Part shown: piece after piece, positions 1 through 13,995 of the stretch | Numbering within the stretch: the stretch's first letter is position 1 | Layout of the letters: every line of letters starts with the position of its first letter | Source: Sipunculus nudus | Taxonomy: Eukaryota; Annelida; Sipuncula; Golfingiida; Sipunculidae | NCBI GenBank assembly: GCA_026874595.1 | Contig: CM049316.1 | Coordinates: forward strand, 12,638,839-12,702,838 | DNA: 64,000 bases | Direction of reading: 5' to 3' | Notes under the pieces: model-generated | Database searches by the model: none | What the model was told of the DNA's origin: nothing | The model's input: only the letters and a program-made list of their open reading frames with translations | Translations under genes and position numbers: made by a program

Positions 1-115
1 TGTTTCCTACCGAGGGTTGTAATTTAATTCCAGACTGTTTTTATTCAACATGGTTGCATTATGTTTTCTGTAGTTTTTGTGCTCATGGAGCAAATTTTGT
101 GCATAAATAGTTTAC

Positions 116-137
116 ACTTTATATATATATAATATAT

Positions 138-192
<55 letters not shown>
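116..192. repeat. (AT)n microsatellite
   Basis: About 75 bp of nearly pure AT dinucleotide with a few phase slips. Confidence 0.95.
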
Positions 193-195
<3 letters not shown>

Positions 196-861
196 TTATC
201 CTTGTGCCAGCAAGAACATCCTCAACAGGAAAATACCAATCACAAGCTTGGCATCTGGGTGCAAGCATATGAGGATGAAATAATTATAAATGGTCAGGCC
301 TTTGTTGGGATACAACTATAATGAATTTTCTGATGACTTCAGGCTGCTCTGTCCTTTTAGCCAGTTGGTTAAAACCAAAGAGGGCAAAACATTTTTTGCC
401 ATCCATTTGCAGTTTGATAAAAACTCTTGTCTTCTGATGAGTGGGGGCTCTCTTCACTCAGCCATCCACTAAAACAACCAGTTGAATTAATGAGTTGTTA
501 ATCCCAGGTTGTTTATAGATGTATGGGGATCATGGAGAAAAAAATATCATAGATGAAGATCCTAGTGAGTCAATGTGAATAGTGCAGGGTGTATGCCTTT
601 GGGGAATAATGTCAAGGTCAAAAAATAAATATCAGGTGCAAGTCTGTGACCTATTATTAATAATGTGCCCAAAATTTCAGCTTTTGAAATTAAACCAAAT
701 TGGAGATCTTGCACAAAAATAAAATGGAGACAACGAAAGAGAGACAATTTTTTTTAAATTTGAAATTGATAGTTTTGAAATCATTGGGAACCTAAGTTTG
801 TCCACCCACAAACAGATTTTTACTTTAGTATGGATATAAACTCATCAACCACTACAGGCCT

Positions 862-884
862 CCCCCCCCCCCCCCCCCCACCCC
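862..884. repeat. Poly-C tract
   Basis: Eighteen C, one A, four C. Similar C runs occur at 9751-9773 and 37678-37690; all are likely to vary in length or be misread in assembly. Confidence 0.9.
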
Positions 885-2167
885 AGCATACACAGGGAGG
901 CTTAAAAATACAGGAAAAATTCTGTTTGTGGTCCCCTCTTAAATGAAAAAACTATTCAGTTACAGACACTTGCATCAGTTCAATAAAATGTCGACCAGCA
1001 GGGCCATAATCTCTTTAATTTGAACATTCCTATATAATAGACAGCTAATGAGGTTCTGTGATTGTCCTTGTATTATTGGGAGGTTCCACTGTAGATTTTT
1101 TTCCCAATTTTCTTTTTTAATTTAAAAATTTAGAAAAAAATTTGTAATGTTGATAAATTTCCAATTCGTCAAATTCCATTAAGAATTTATCAGTAATTTT
1201 TCCTGCTAACAGACAAACCAAGGCAGATGAAAATATAATTGAAAGAACCCATAGGGGAAGACAAAGAAATTGCTTTACTGTGAAATTTGGTAACAGATAA
1301 TAACATGTAATAATCATGTTGGACTAATACAAAAAAGTATAATTGATATAGAAAAGTTAATGAACATGAAACATGGATTTTTATAGTGTTTCATCATTAT
1401 TTGTTAACCAAATTTGATCAGCTTATTAAGAGAACCATGTGAAGGACTCAAAATAATATATATCATACATAGATGAAATGGCAAAGAAATGTATAAGGTG
1501 CTCATATTCAAAAACCAGACCAAAGAGTTCTTCTCCCACAGAGATCATTTCATCAAAGATGAGAGGTTTTCTGGAAGATAATTTTACAATGTAAATGTAT
1601 TTGTTATTTGGATGGTTTAGAAATATTCTGCTTCTTGCTTTCTCATCAGAGTTATTACCACTCAAACAGAAATATAACATGCCATTGAAAATGTTATTGG
1701 AGATGCTGCCAATTTATTTGTATTTAACTGGTTGCAAATGAGACAAACACAGAGGCAGTATTGGATTATACTCTGAGCTGGAGATTGACTGTAATAGGGA
1801 AAGTGAAAAACATAAAGCACTCCAGAATAACATCATTCATACTTTGATAATTTTGCTGATAATTTGATGAAACTCAGTGATGGACTCAACTACAACTCCA
1901 AGAGAGCATGGTGGATGTAATTAATCTTGTAGCTGCCTTAAGGAATAAATCTTTATTTGCCACTGATCATGTCTGAATTAGTGTAAATCATCCAGTTTAG
2001 GCGCTAGCTGAATAAGATTAGAATTCAGTGATTATCTTAATTAGTTTGGTCAGTGTGTCCTTTTTCCTTGAAATAAGGAACACAGATATCAGGACTGTAA
2101 CAAACCAGGTTTACTGCACAGACATGTAGGTACACAGGAAATTTAAAATTGTTGTGATTTTTATTAA

Positions 2168-3371
2168 TGATATTGATACAATGTGGGGTTGGGGAATGTC
2201 CCCACCTGTATCACATACAGTTGCTGATGCGCGTGGCAGACAATGTTCCAAGACCAGTTTGATGACAGAAGTCTTTATTCAATGGCAAGTGGTCTGGGAC
2301 AGTCTCTCTCTCTCTCTGAGAGAGCCGCCCAGTCTCTCTGACTTTCTCTGACTCTCAGTGCGCACTACAGATAGTTTTGTTACAGAGCTTTCACGTGACA
2401 TATGAGACGTACATATCCATATTTCTGCATTTCGTCATAAAAGCTACACCTTATTGGATGACTCAAAGTAGGTCACAATTACATCAGAGTTGCAAGTGTT
2501 CTTCCTATCTTTCGTGAGATCTGATTGGACAAAAGTTCTATGGAAAATCCCAAGTCTGACCTGACATACATCCACCATAATGATACGGAGGATGGGGTTG
2601 GGGGATGTCCCCACCTGTATCACATACGGTTGCTGATGCGCGTGGCAGACAATGTTCCAAGACCAGTTTGATGACAGAAGTCTTTATTCAATGGCAAGCG
2701 GTCTGGGACAGTCTCTCTCTCTCTCTGAGAGAGCCGCCCAGTTTCTCTGACTTTCTCTGACTCTCAGTGCGCACTACAGATATATAAGTTTTGTTACAGA
2801 GCTTTCACGTGACATATGAGACGTACATATCCATATTTCTGCATTTCGTCATAAAAGCTACACCTTATTGGATGACTCAAAGTAGGTCACAATTACATCA
2901 GAGTTGCAAGTGTTCTTCCTAACTTTCGTGAGATCTGATTGGACAAAAGTTCCATGGAAAATCCCAAGTCTGACCTGACATACATCCAGTTATAGACTGA
3001 CCTACAAGTCCTATTTGGAGGACAGTGCTTATATACACATGCGGAGTCTCATAAAATAACATGTTTTAATTGTGTTCTACCATTCCCTCATAAAGACTAA
3101 ACACATAAGTCATTCTGTGACACTATTTCTGTTTGTACAGACTTAAAATAGACCTTAATGGTTTGGTGTACTGTTCTCTGATTAAACTGGGAGAGAAGCC
3201 TATATGTGTGTGACCAGATGACTGGTTGTCGGGCGTCATCAATTATGAGAAGTCATTCATTGTTCAGTCTGACATGCCTGAAACTGAGCTTAAATTTGTG
3301 AAATATGAAATGTGAAATATTCCTTGAAATATGTGTTAAGTCACAAATATGCACTTTTCTACTCCATAACA
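2168..3371 (-). mobile_element. Rearranged pair of related LTRs, interior lost
   Basis: The first unit (2168-2574) and second unit (2581-3371) are about 95% alike over ~400 bp and belong to the same LTR family as 31692. They are separated only by ccaccataa, the primer-binding-site flank. The first copy lacks its U3-side ~300 bp. This looks like an LTR-LTR junction or an unequal-recombination product rather than a simple solo LTR. No coding potential. Confidence 0.75.
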
Positions 3372-3559
3372 ATATTGGCACAGCTCAGTTTATGTCCTGA
3401 AAAATTAGATCATTAACATATTGCTCACTCCTTATTACACACTGGGAGACCGATATATCATTCCAATTATGATATACTAGCACAGTTATTATCCCCTTGC
3501 AAGGAAATATACAGGAGGGGATATAGTAACTGCTCCATTTGTGCATACTCCACCTTTCT

Positions 3560-4160
3560 CTCCTTCCATCTTGCCTTCCAAAATTGGTTTGTGGTCATAT
3601 TTTAAGCCAAACCATTCCATCAAAACCTTTCATCTTTCACATATAGCTCACTTACTCATAGTGTAAGAAACTTATTGATTTACAGTCATAAGTCAAAGGT
3701 CAAGATCACAGGGCCCACTTCTACAAAAAGCTGGTAAACACATTTGAAGCCAAAGTTTTCATCCTAAACTTTCAATCTTTCACATACAGCTCACCTACCC
3801 TTAGTGGAAGAATTATTTTGAAGTCAAGTATTCAAAGATAAAGGTCACAGGACTGTCCTCATGGAAAAGCTTGTGAGCACATTTAAAGCTTAAGTTTTCA
3901 TCCCAGACCTTTCACATATGGCTCACCTATACCCAAAGAGGAAGAACTCTATTATGTGGTCACTTGGTTAAAGGTTAAGGTCACAGGACCCACTTCTGCA
4001 AAAAGCCTGTGGACATACCGGTATATTAAGTTTTCATCCAGAACCTTCCATTCTCCACATATGGCTCACCTATCAGAAGTGGAAGAATTCTCTCAATTTT
4101 GAGGCACCAAAGTACAGAGATCAAGGTCACAGAACTGCCCTACTGATTTATCACAATGTT
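3560..4160 (+). repeat. 'AAGGTCA' tandem field, left copy
   Basis: About five degenerate ~118-bp units with ggtcaaggtcacagg, 'tttcatcc…accttt' and 'cacatatggctcacc', the same unit as at 23160-23760 and 63830-64000. No element ends identified. Confidence 0.65.
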
Positions 4161-4520
4161 TAAAACATCATGTCTGATTGTGCTCCCGTGTGAGAGGTTT
4201 GTGGTGCCCTTGTTGATAAATGGTGCTGCGATGGACCTTTCATGATAATTTCAAAATAATGTCTAACTCTTCAAGAGTTATTGGAAAATATGGAAACTGA
4301 CTGCCTTCAGACACATGTTAACTTAGTAACCTTCCCGTAACTTACAGATTAAAAAATTGGCATTTCTTGGTCATGGTCACAGAAGAGCTCCATGGCATGA
4401 TTTAGTGCCGTGATCAATAATAATGCAGAAGTTCCCATGAGCTTTACATGATGACTTCAAAGTTTTCATTTTGTGTGAGCAAGACTGCTGAATAGCAGGA
4501 ATACTTCGGCGCTTATATAT

Positions 4521-7500
4521 TTTTTAGCAAACCTGTGAGCTTATGCGATGGTGCGGCATCGTGCGTCGTGCGTCATCTGTACATTAACCATAGCTATCTC
4601 TAAAATGGCAGGAGCTAGCATCACCAAATTTTTTGCAAATGATCAGTCATCCAAAAAACTTTATCAGATTTTGTTTATTTTTTTTTCTAACTGCATTTTC
4701 TTAGATTTTATAGGAAAAAAGCTAAAAAAGCTTTAAAAATCTTCTTCTCCGAACCTGTCCAGCCAAATTGTCAATATTTCACAGAAATGATCCCTGGAAC
4801 AATCTTTTTCAAGTTTGTTTGAATGGTTCCAGTTCGATGATTTTTGGCAGAGTTACAGATGGTTGAACTTTGTTAACCTTGCAAAAAAGCATATTAAAAT
4901 TTTAATCTCAGGAGCGGCTGGAGCAATCATCACCAAATTTTATGCCAATGTTGGTCACATACGTCATATCTGAAATTGAGGTATTGGTGGCGCCACCTGC
5001 ATCAGCCTTTCTTGTACGGGGTCATCAGTGCCTGTAACACACTGAGGGCTACAAAAAACTTCTTCTCTGAAACCATATGGCCAAAATTATTAATATCGCA
5101 CAGAAATGATCCTAGAGTAGTGCTTTCTGAAGTTTGTTCAAATGGTCTTAGTTCAGTGACTTTTGGCTGAGTTATGGGAAGCTGAATTTAGTCATATGCT
5201 GTAACAGCCCATTTTAGCCAAGTGGCTACAAAGATCTTCTCCTCAAAAACCACTGGGCCAAATTCTTAAATCTCACACATTAATTATCCTTAGATGTTGA
5301 TAATTCAAGTTTGTTCAAATGGTATTGGTTCAGTGATTTTTGGCTGAGTTATGGGAAGCTGAGCTTAGCCAGTTTGCTGTATCTTCCTATATGAGTTATA
5401 AACCTGCGAAACGTTTTTGACTGATGCCACTGACGCAAGTTTGTTAAATATTTTACAAGAATAATCCCTACAATAATTCTTATAATAATTGTTATTAAAG
5501 GCTCCACATGAATGATTTTTGGCTGAATTATGGAAATTGAATTGAGTCATTTTACCATATATGTTAGCTGTGTTATGCTGTTATATCTAGCCTGGCACCA
5601 TTTAATCAGCATCTATTACATCATGCCACTAGACATTTAGATTTCAGATTATCTTTGGTTAATATTGACAAGAAAGTTTTTTTTAAAAGCTTTTAAAAAA
5701 TTTAGATTTATGATTTAAGTTATTCATCATACCAGGCAATGTTACAATCATGGATATTCAGCTCTCTGTGGCTATATAAAGACAACTGTACGTGGATTAT
5801 AAATTATTGGTATCCCTACTCAACTTAATTCAAGAATTTGCCATCAATGAGATATATCTTTATTTTAATTTGCATTCAGTATGCATCCGTAATAATTTTA
5901 CATATATTCCTGATTTCTTTTTTATAAAAAATCAGCTGAAAAGCATTTTATATTGGGAAAATAAATTTCAAAGATATTTCAAGTAGGGACCACTTTTGTG
6001 TACAGATGGCAGCACTGGGTTTACCATTGGCAGATTGCCAGTGCCTTGATGTTGGCCATTAGCCAAGATGATGTCAGCTCTATAAATAGTGCCACAGTGC
6101 CAGGATTGGAAGAAGTGCAGCCAGGTAGAGGTCAAGAGTTCACTCAGTTGAGTAGCTGCATTCTATTTATAGCTTTGGCAGACTGCTCACTTCATCATAT
6201 TTGGCACCAAAGTTCAGCCTGAATCTATTTATAGCTTTGGCAGACTGCCAACTGTGTCAGATTATGCAGTAGGTCAAGAGTTCACTCAGTGCAGCCAGGT
6301 ACAGGTCAAAAGTTCACTCAGTCTAGCCAGGTGCAGGTCAAGAGTTCACTCAGTGCAGTAGCTTGAGGCAGCAATTTGTCACAGGTCACTCGGGGGCAAC
6401 TGCCTTACTCACCTAAGCCTTGTCAGCCCAGTGCATCAAACTCTGGGGAAGTTGTCTATGACCTGTCTATGCATCTTTGATGGTATTCTTATTTACAAGA
6501 CAAGTGGTGCCACCTACATTGACTTTTGCAGTGTATGCGCCTGCTTATTTCTACAGAGGAATTTGATATATCAGCCTTAAGTTGGGCATGTTTATACATA
6601 TCGGGTAGCTTTATAGTGTACAAGACTGGTGGCGCCACCTACAATAATTTTTGCACAGTGTATGTCCCTGCTTATTTCACAGGAGGGGTTTGACATATCA
6701 GTCTGACATTGGGCATATTTATATATCTCTTCGTTGTATATAAGACTGGTGGTGCCAGCTACAATCATTGTATCCGCCAAAACAGAGTTTTGCGGATACT
6801 ATGTTTTCAGTCAGACGCTGACGCTGCCGCCATTGCTGCAACTCCACAATAACCACTGGGCAGAATTTTTTAAAATTCCGAATTATGATTGGTAACATGT
6901 GAACTGCTGCGCTCTCATTTTTGGTTGACCTCTGACCTTTCCTTTCTGCCCAGCGTCCATTTGTGAGTCTGTTTCCACACATAAACCCACATATCTCGTG
7001 AACCGTTTGACTGATCAGGCTAAAAATTTTGCACAAATGTAGCCCTTGGAAAGCTTTATAACATACACTAAAAATGGTGGCGCCACCTGCAACCATTTTT
7101 GCACAGGGTCCATCTGTTCATCTGCTTTGGGATAAAATCACTCATATCTCAGAAGTGGTTTGACTTTTCCGCCTGAAATTTTGCAGGTTTATACATCCTG
7201 GACAGCTTTTTGGATTTTATGACAGGTGGCGCCACCTACATTCACATTTACTCTGCAGACATCTAAGCTCATATCTCGGGAACCGTTTGACCGATTGAGC
7301 CAAAATTTTGCATGTGTATAGATCTCACATAGCTCTTCATCATAGGCAAAACTGGTGGCGCCACCTACAACCATTTTTGCACAGCGTCCATCTGTTCATC
7401 TCCTTTGGGATAAAATCACTCATATCTCAGCAGTGGATTGACTTTTCCACCTGAAATTTTGCAGGTTTATACATCCTGGACAGCTTACTCAATTTTATGA

Positions 7501-8116
7501 CAGGTGGAGCCACCTACATTCATGTTTACTCTGCAGACATCCAAGCTCATATCTCAGGAACCGTTTGACTGATTGAGCCAAAATTTTGCATGTGTATAGA
7601 TCTCACATAGCTCTTCATCATAGGCAAAACTGGTGGCACCACCTGCAACCGTTTTTGCACAGCGTCCATCTGTTCATCTACTTTGGGATAAAATCACTCA
7701 TATCTCAGCAGTGGTTTGACTTTTCCACCTGAAATTTTGCAGGTTTATACATCCTGGACAATTTTCTCAATTTTATGACAGGTGGCACCACCTACATTCA
7801 CATTTACGCTGCAGACATCCATGCTAATATGCAACACACCTCACTCTAATTCCCCTTGCCACTTAATCCATGCCTCACTTCACCCGTCACACTCTGATTT
7901 CTGCAGATACACATAGTCGCTTGTCGACTACCCATATTCTAGTTTTAAAATGTCCTAGTCTGAAACTTGCAGGTCCGAAACATCCATTTTGCCGAAATCA
8001 TAATTACTAAGGTAGATATGCAGGACTTAAGAGGATCAATATTAAATTTAAAAAATAAACCTCCATTCATACTCCCAATCTTTGCACAGGTTCGCATTAG
8101 GCCTGTAGGCCTTGTT
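4521..8116 (+). mobile_element. Family-B HINE-like element with nested family A
   Basis: Starts TTTTTAGCAAACCTGTGAGC and ends CACAGGTTCGCATT, AGGCCTGTAGGCCT, TGTTA. The 5' motif GCGAACCTGTG and the 3' CACAGGTTCGC are exact reverse complements in the consensus, followed by a hairpin. That arrangement is typical of Helentron-associated non-autonomous elements. The interior holds tandem units with the GGTGGCGCCACCT palindrome and a gttcactcagtgcagccag array (5998-6400). A family-A element sits at 6770-7942. Several small ORFs are repeat translations. Confidence 0.75.
6770..7942 (+). mobile_element. Family-A HINE-like element, copy 1
   Basis: Begins with a hairpin GTATCCGCCAAAAC/aga/GTTTTGCGGATAC and ends with the stem-loop tagtcgcttgtcgacta and …TATTCTAG before T. 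The core has ~280-bp tandem units, each of two diverged ~140-bp halves, with the AGGTGGCGCCACCT palindrome and 'catatctcgggaaccgtttg'. The 3' subterminal motif is decayed here (ctgcagatac). Confidence 0.75.
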
Positions 8117-9750
8117 ATTTTTATTTATTAAGATTTAAAGCACAAAATTTGTGGAAAGTATAAAAAAAATATAACACTTATGCCAAGAAAAGACATAATT
8201 TAATATCTTTCAGATTATCGAAATACTAAATAAGCATGAAATGTAATAATGAAAGCAATTTAAGAAATTTACATATTTGTTTTAAAAAATTGAATCATGA
8301 CTATGTGATGATCGTTTTCAGCACCTCTATTGCTCTGCCTCTCTAGGTAACCATGCAGGCAAAGACCATTGTGCTTTTAGCCCTGGATTCATCCCCCACT
8401 TCTCCAGATGCTGGATTGGTTAGCTGAACTGATGCTATCTAGAATTTGGGATGAGATCGCTATTGATTTATTCATTGTCTTATTCCCCTTGTAGGAACAT
8501 TTTTCCGCTGTATCCTCTCGTTATTTTTTCGTTGTCTTCCCATTGAACGACCACCTCCCTTTCAATACCCACTTGGCTTATCCCTGGATCTTCCATTTAT
8601 AGCCATGCCATTTCCTTTACCTTGTACAAGACTGGTTATAGGTCTACATCTTTTACATTTAAATGACTTATCTTGGTGTGTTCATCTTATTTATTAGCCC
8701 TACATGAGATCCTTGTAATTTCTTTATAGTATCTAGCAATGTTAAAATGGCATTGTCACAGATCAAAACTGATACGTACAATCCATTGTATGTTGGAATG
8801 TTTCTTTCCCATCAGTTTTTGGCTCCTTTATTGTTAGGGTTACTGTTGAGTAGTATTCCATATTTTGCTGGTGAATGGTGGCATGTATGTAAACTAACAA
8901 AAAATTGCACTTAAAAACTCAGTAAAATTGTAGTCATGAACAACTCACCCATCTTATGATCAATGAAACAAAAGTCTATGTAAATTTTTCTTGAAATTTA
9001 AGACCCTTCCTGCTGATACCTGGCCCTTTGGCAATAGATTAACATAGGTACTTCTTTGAAGTATGACAGTTTGGTTGCTAACTTTGGTTAACTACTTTGA
9101 CATTTATATTTATGAAGAAAATGATAAAAAGGTTTTCTCTCTTGAATATTGGATCATCTTTGTACACTTGAATATGTTTTGTTGTTTCATTATATCTATT
9201 TTGCTGTGTACCCATGTTACCAGAAAATAAATTGGTTCTGTTTAATTTAACCACAGTAGACCTCTAATCCCTTTCTGTCCACCTGCCTTACTTGGTTCAG
9301 TCATTTTAATAGTTTCTGTTCCTGGTGGTGATTGGTTGCTTAGTAATATATTTTGGCCACTGTCTCATTATTAGTGCTGGTACTTTCAGTGATAGGTTTA
9401 GTATAGGTATAGTTTATTGACACCTCCTAATAACAGACAGAATTTCATGTCCTTCCTTACTGCTGTTTTATTAGGTATACCAGTGTTAAATACTTCCATA
9501 GATAAGGCCTAGCAGGTGCCCTGAGGTTTAAATGGCCTTTTTAGCTAGCCAGAACAAAGACATTTCAATTAAACTTAATACACTGATGTACAGTGACAAT
9601 ACCCTGCACAGCTTTTAAAACTTTCCCCATATTTTAATTTCTGGACCAGTAATTAGCACTTAAAGAACAAAATTTGTACAGATCCCAACCATGCTCAGGT
9701 TACAGTTTAGAGATAACTCTTTATAACTCATACAGCTTACATATTTATGT
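8117..9750. other. No gene recognised
   Basis: AT-rich, apparently single-copy sequence with no ORF of note, no splice-supported exon and no repeat shared with the rest of the window. Confidence 0.65.
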
Positions 9751-9773
9751 CCCCCCCCCCCCCCCCCCCCCCC
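9751..9773. repeat. Poly-C tract (23 C)
   Basis: Uninterrupted C followed by GGGG. It lies at the left edge of repeat D and creates a Pro-rich stretch in a meaningless 96-codon frame. Confidence 0.92.
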
Positions 9774-9779
9774 GGGGAG

Positions 9780-12360
9780 AATTTGTTTTCAGTGCCATCA
9801 TCTGTTTTCATTGTTGCCAGTCATTGTCACCTGTCAGAAATTTTGTGAACGAAATAACTTTTGAAGGGATGCGTATTTTCCTCCAAAATTTTAGAGATCT
9901 TGGACGAGTTCAAAACCGGGTGACCTTGATCTTCATCGTCACGGTCAAATCTACCAAACTGTGAAATTTTTGTGACATAACTTTTGGAGAATTTATCATT
10001 TTGTCCTCAAATGTTATTCTTCAAGGTCAAATCTGCCAAAATGTAAAATTTTTGTGAACCCCATAATTTTTTAGCTCAGCTGACTGTAAGTCATCTGAGC
10101 TATAGCGATCACTCTTTGTCCGTCGTCCGTCTGTCGTGCCGTCCGTCTGTCCGTTAACCTGGCACAAATCGTAACAGCTGGACCTAGAATCTTGTAACTT
10201 TACATTCTGAGAGGTCCATTAAAAATCTCCTTGGAAACCAGAAATGAGGTCTCTGTTACCCATATCCTTTGAGCTATGGGGCCCCAAAGTACCCCCCAGA
10301 ATAGTCAAAAATTTCATACAAAAACTTCAATATCTCATTAACTACATCACTGATGGTCATGATTTTTGGCATACACATTGATCATGAGATGTTCTATCAG
10401 TTCCTACAGACTGGTTGCCCCGCCTATATTTTTCAATTTTTTACAAATTTTTTTCTCTGTTTTTTAGACCTTTAAAAATAAAATGTGAACATCTGTTAAC
10501 AGGGCACAAATCGTAAAGACTGGACCTAGAATCTTCATTCTTGACATACTGAGAGACATATAAAAAGTCTTCAAGGAAACCAGAAATAAGTTCTCTGTTA
10601 CCCATATCCTTTGAGCTATGGGGCCCCAAATTACCTCCCAGAATTGTCAAAAATTTCATACAAAAACTTCAATATCTCATTAACTACATCACTGATGGTC
10701 ATGATTTTTGGCATACACATTGATCATGAGATGTTCCATCAGTTCCTGCAGACTGGTGGTGCCACCAGTATTTTTTCAAATTTTTACAATTTTTTTTTCT
10801 CTATTTTTTAGACCTTTAAAAATGTGAACATCTGTTAACAGGGCACAAATCGTAAAGACTGGACCTAGGATCTTAATTGTTGACATACTGAGAGACCTAT
10901 AAAAAGTCTTCAAGGAAACCAGAAATTAGGTCTCTGTTACCCATATCCTTCGAGTTATGGGGCCCCAAATTACCCCCCAGAATAGTCAAAAATTTCATAC
11001 AATAACTTCAATATCTCATTAAATACATCACTGATGGTCATTATTTTTTTGCATACATATTGATCAAGAGGTGTTCCATCAGTTCCTGCAGACTGGTGGT
11101 GCCACCTGTATTTTTTCAAATTTTTACATTTTTTTCTCTCTATTTTTGAGACCTTTAAGGATGTAGTTATCTGTCAACAGGGTACAAATTGTAACAACAG
11201 GACCTAGAATCTTCATTCTTGTCATGCAAGGAGGCCCATGAAAAGTATCTGTGGAAACCTGAAATTAGGTCTCTGTTACCCATATCCATCAGGCTATAGG
11301 ACTCTGAAGTATCCCTCAGAATAATGGACAATTTGATACAAAAGCTGAAGTATCTGAACAGCTAATGCAGAGATCACCATGATTCTTTGCATGGATATTG
11401 ATTATGGAGTGTTTCATCAGTTTCTGCAGACTGGTGGCACCACCTGTATTTGTTCGGGTTTTTTTACAAATATTTTTCTCTATTTTTGGGACCTTTAAGG
11501 ATGCTGTCATCTGTTAACATGGCACAAATTGTAACAACAGTATCTAGAATCTTCATTCTTGTCATGCAAGGAGGCCCATGAAAAGTATCAGTGGAAACCT
11601 GAAATTAGGTCTCTGTTACACATATCATTCAAGCTACAGGACTCCGAAGTATCCCTCAGAATAAAGGAAAATTTGATACAAAAGCTGAAGTATTTGAACA
11701 ACTAATGCAGAGATCACCATGATTCTTTGCATGGATATTGACCATTAAGTGTTTTTATTAGTTTCTGCAGACTGGTGGAACCACATGTATTTTTTTTTAA
11801 AGTTTATGCATTTTTTCTCTATTTTTGAGATATATAAATACAGTCACAATCTTGGCCTGTTGTTTAATCTGTTTGATGCTTCAGTTGAATGGGTATATAC
11901 TACCATTCAGATGATAAAATTTCCTTTGGCGAATCTCTTCCCAGTCAGCTAAGCATCATGACCCATGGGTCACTTGTTAAGTTTTTCACATGTTGTCCTT
12001 GAATTCGATACACCAATTGATCCTACCAAGTTCATGGTAGAGTTCGAAACCCGGTGACCTTGACCATCATTCTCGAGGTCAAATCTGCTGAAAAGTAAAA
12101 TTTTTGTGAACCTCATAATTTGTTATGTATTTATCATTTTGTCCTCAAATTTTGTAAACCAATTGTTCATACCAAGTTCTATGAGGAGTTTGAAACGAAG
12201 TGACCTTGATCAGGATCTTCAACTTCAAGTCAGCCGAATTATAGTTATTGCCTTCTAAACGCGATATCTTTTGAAGGGCTGAAGGGTTAGGAATCTCCTA
12301 TATAAATTTGGGGTTAAAGGTCAAGGTCACAGGTCACCTTTATCATGAAAACATCAGATT
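9780..12360 (+). repeat. Repeat 'D' split by the family-C insertion
   Basis: 9780-10066 and 11979-12360 share gaccttga…aaggtcaaatctgc, aaatttttgtgaac and cataattt units. They read as one element interrupted at 10067. A related unsplit copy lies at 41960-42490. A 23-C homopolymer is just outside at 9751-9773. Confidence 0.65.
10067..11978 (+). mobile_element. Family-C HINE-like element with five ~340-bp core repeats
   Basis: Head TTTTTTAGCTCAGCTGACTG; tail gtcagctaagcatcat, GACCCATGGGTC, ACTTGTTAA. The head's AGCTCAGCTGA reappears inverted in the family tail (TCAGCTGAGC). Core units contain 'gactggtggtgccacc' at 10409, 10751, 11091, 11429 and 11770, about 340 bp apart. It is inserted into a 'gtgaccttgatc…aatttttgtgaac' repeat whose halves flank it. 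Confidence 0.75.
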
Positions 12361-13995
12361 ACAGTTTTTTGTTGGGCTTATTGCTCCATTGCTTATGAAG
12401 ATATTTCTGTTTAATATTAGCAGGAGAGTGATGGATTTTGATGAAACTCAAGAGAAATATTAACAAATGTGATATCTCACCTAAGTTTGATTCCTGCAAA
12501 AATTGAAGCATATTTAATGAGGTCAGAGATTGCAATAAATATGATAGGCATATTACGCACCCCTGTGGTTTCTCTTTGTTTTCTGAATGGCCTGTTCCTC
12601 CAACTCTGTTTTCCTCAGATGACTTCATTGTCACAGTTTTGAACTAGGATGGGAGTGTCAGGTGTGAGCTAATGAAGCTACATGCTTGCATTATATTACA
12701 TGTTATTAATGTTAATTAATAATTCAAGTCTTATTTGTTATTTTTTGGCAAATTCTTTGGGGTAAAAATCACTGATGAAAGAAATAAACAATGTTATTTG
12801 TGATTTTATAAAGGCACCATATTGGGCCTCAGATATTTTCCCACAGTTTAGTGTTGTTTTTCTACATTAATCAGGGAAAAGATCTCTTTTTCCCCCTCTG
12901 ATATTCCATCTGGATAAAAAGAACATAACTATAAGACAAATACATTATCATAAAAAATGGACTAGTACATAGTAAATATGTACATAGTAAATGAGATCAG
13001 AAAGGAAGTCTTGACATCAGATGAGGCCACTTTTTCTATATCAGATCTTCCCAAAACTGTTTTGTTTTTACTTCAATCAAACAAAGGATTTGTTTCTGAA
13101 ATAAATTCTGTACATTATATTCTTGTTCATATATATTACATTGAAGCAGTTACCCAAATAAACCAAGTGAAAATAATTTATTTGTAATTTCAGATAAAAG
13201 ACTCAATAAATGAAATGATTCTGGTGTATTTAATCCAATTTTGTTTCATTAGAGCAGTATACCTTATATATGCATTCTCATTTATCCAATTATTCTTATT
13301 AACTGAAAACAAATGATGGAACTAAATAGTCCATCTGTCAGCTTGTTTCAAATATAAATTACAAAATAACAAAAAGCTGCATATGTTTGAAACAGATAAG
13401 AACTATCAAAAACATTTAAAAAATCAGGTAAAAAATATGGAGAAAGTGATGAAAAGTACATTTTGTCTTACTTCATGTATACAGATACAGGTATATTTAA
13501 GTTTTGAAAATGTAACACCTATTGAAGCCATAGTTAACAGCTCCATGTCTTGTATGTTTTACTCTCTGTTTATCTTATGTATGACAGTTTTGAAAAAAAA
13601 AAATGAAACGTATATTTAAGCTGTAGTTCATATGGTCCATGTTTAGTAATGATTGTCACATGTTATTATGTCTGAGTCAGCATTTTATTGAACTGAATCA
13701 GAAAATCACATTAGTTGACAAAAAGGTATATGGCACATACAGCTTGTTGAAAGGCTGTAGTTCTGCAATGAAATGTATATGTGGTGTTTCTGAAGAAAGA
13801 ATATACAGATCAATATCTATAAAACACATCACAAAAGACTTATTGTAAAGCAACTTTGAGTGCATGTGTACTGCTGTATATGTCCAAGACATACTTGGCT
13901 GTATAATGAGTCTCTGTCTTTCTGTTTGTGTGTTGCTTTGTGGGTATGGTTGGTTTGGCTCTGCCAAAATAACAGAGATTATATTACCGCTTCAT
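12361..13995. other. No gene recognised
   Basis: AT-rich unique sequence. Frames of 69-91 codons (12634-12359, 12978-13187, 13383-13619, 13639-13848, 13967-13698) have no domain, no splice context and overlap on both strands. Confidence 0.6.

Larger units (their letters stand above)
1..2167. other. No gene recognised
   Basis: AT-rich unique-looking sequence around the AT microsatellite and C tract. Small frames at 290-472, 747-562, 1317-1117 and 1680-1426 have no recognisable domains. gaggttccactgtaga at about 1080-1095 resembles a lone Tc1/mariner-type end. Nothing else seen. Confidence 0.7.
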
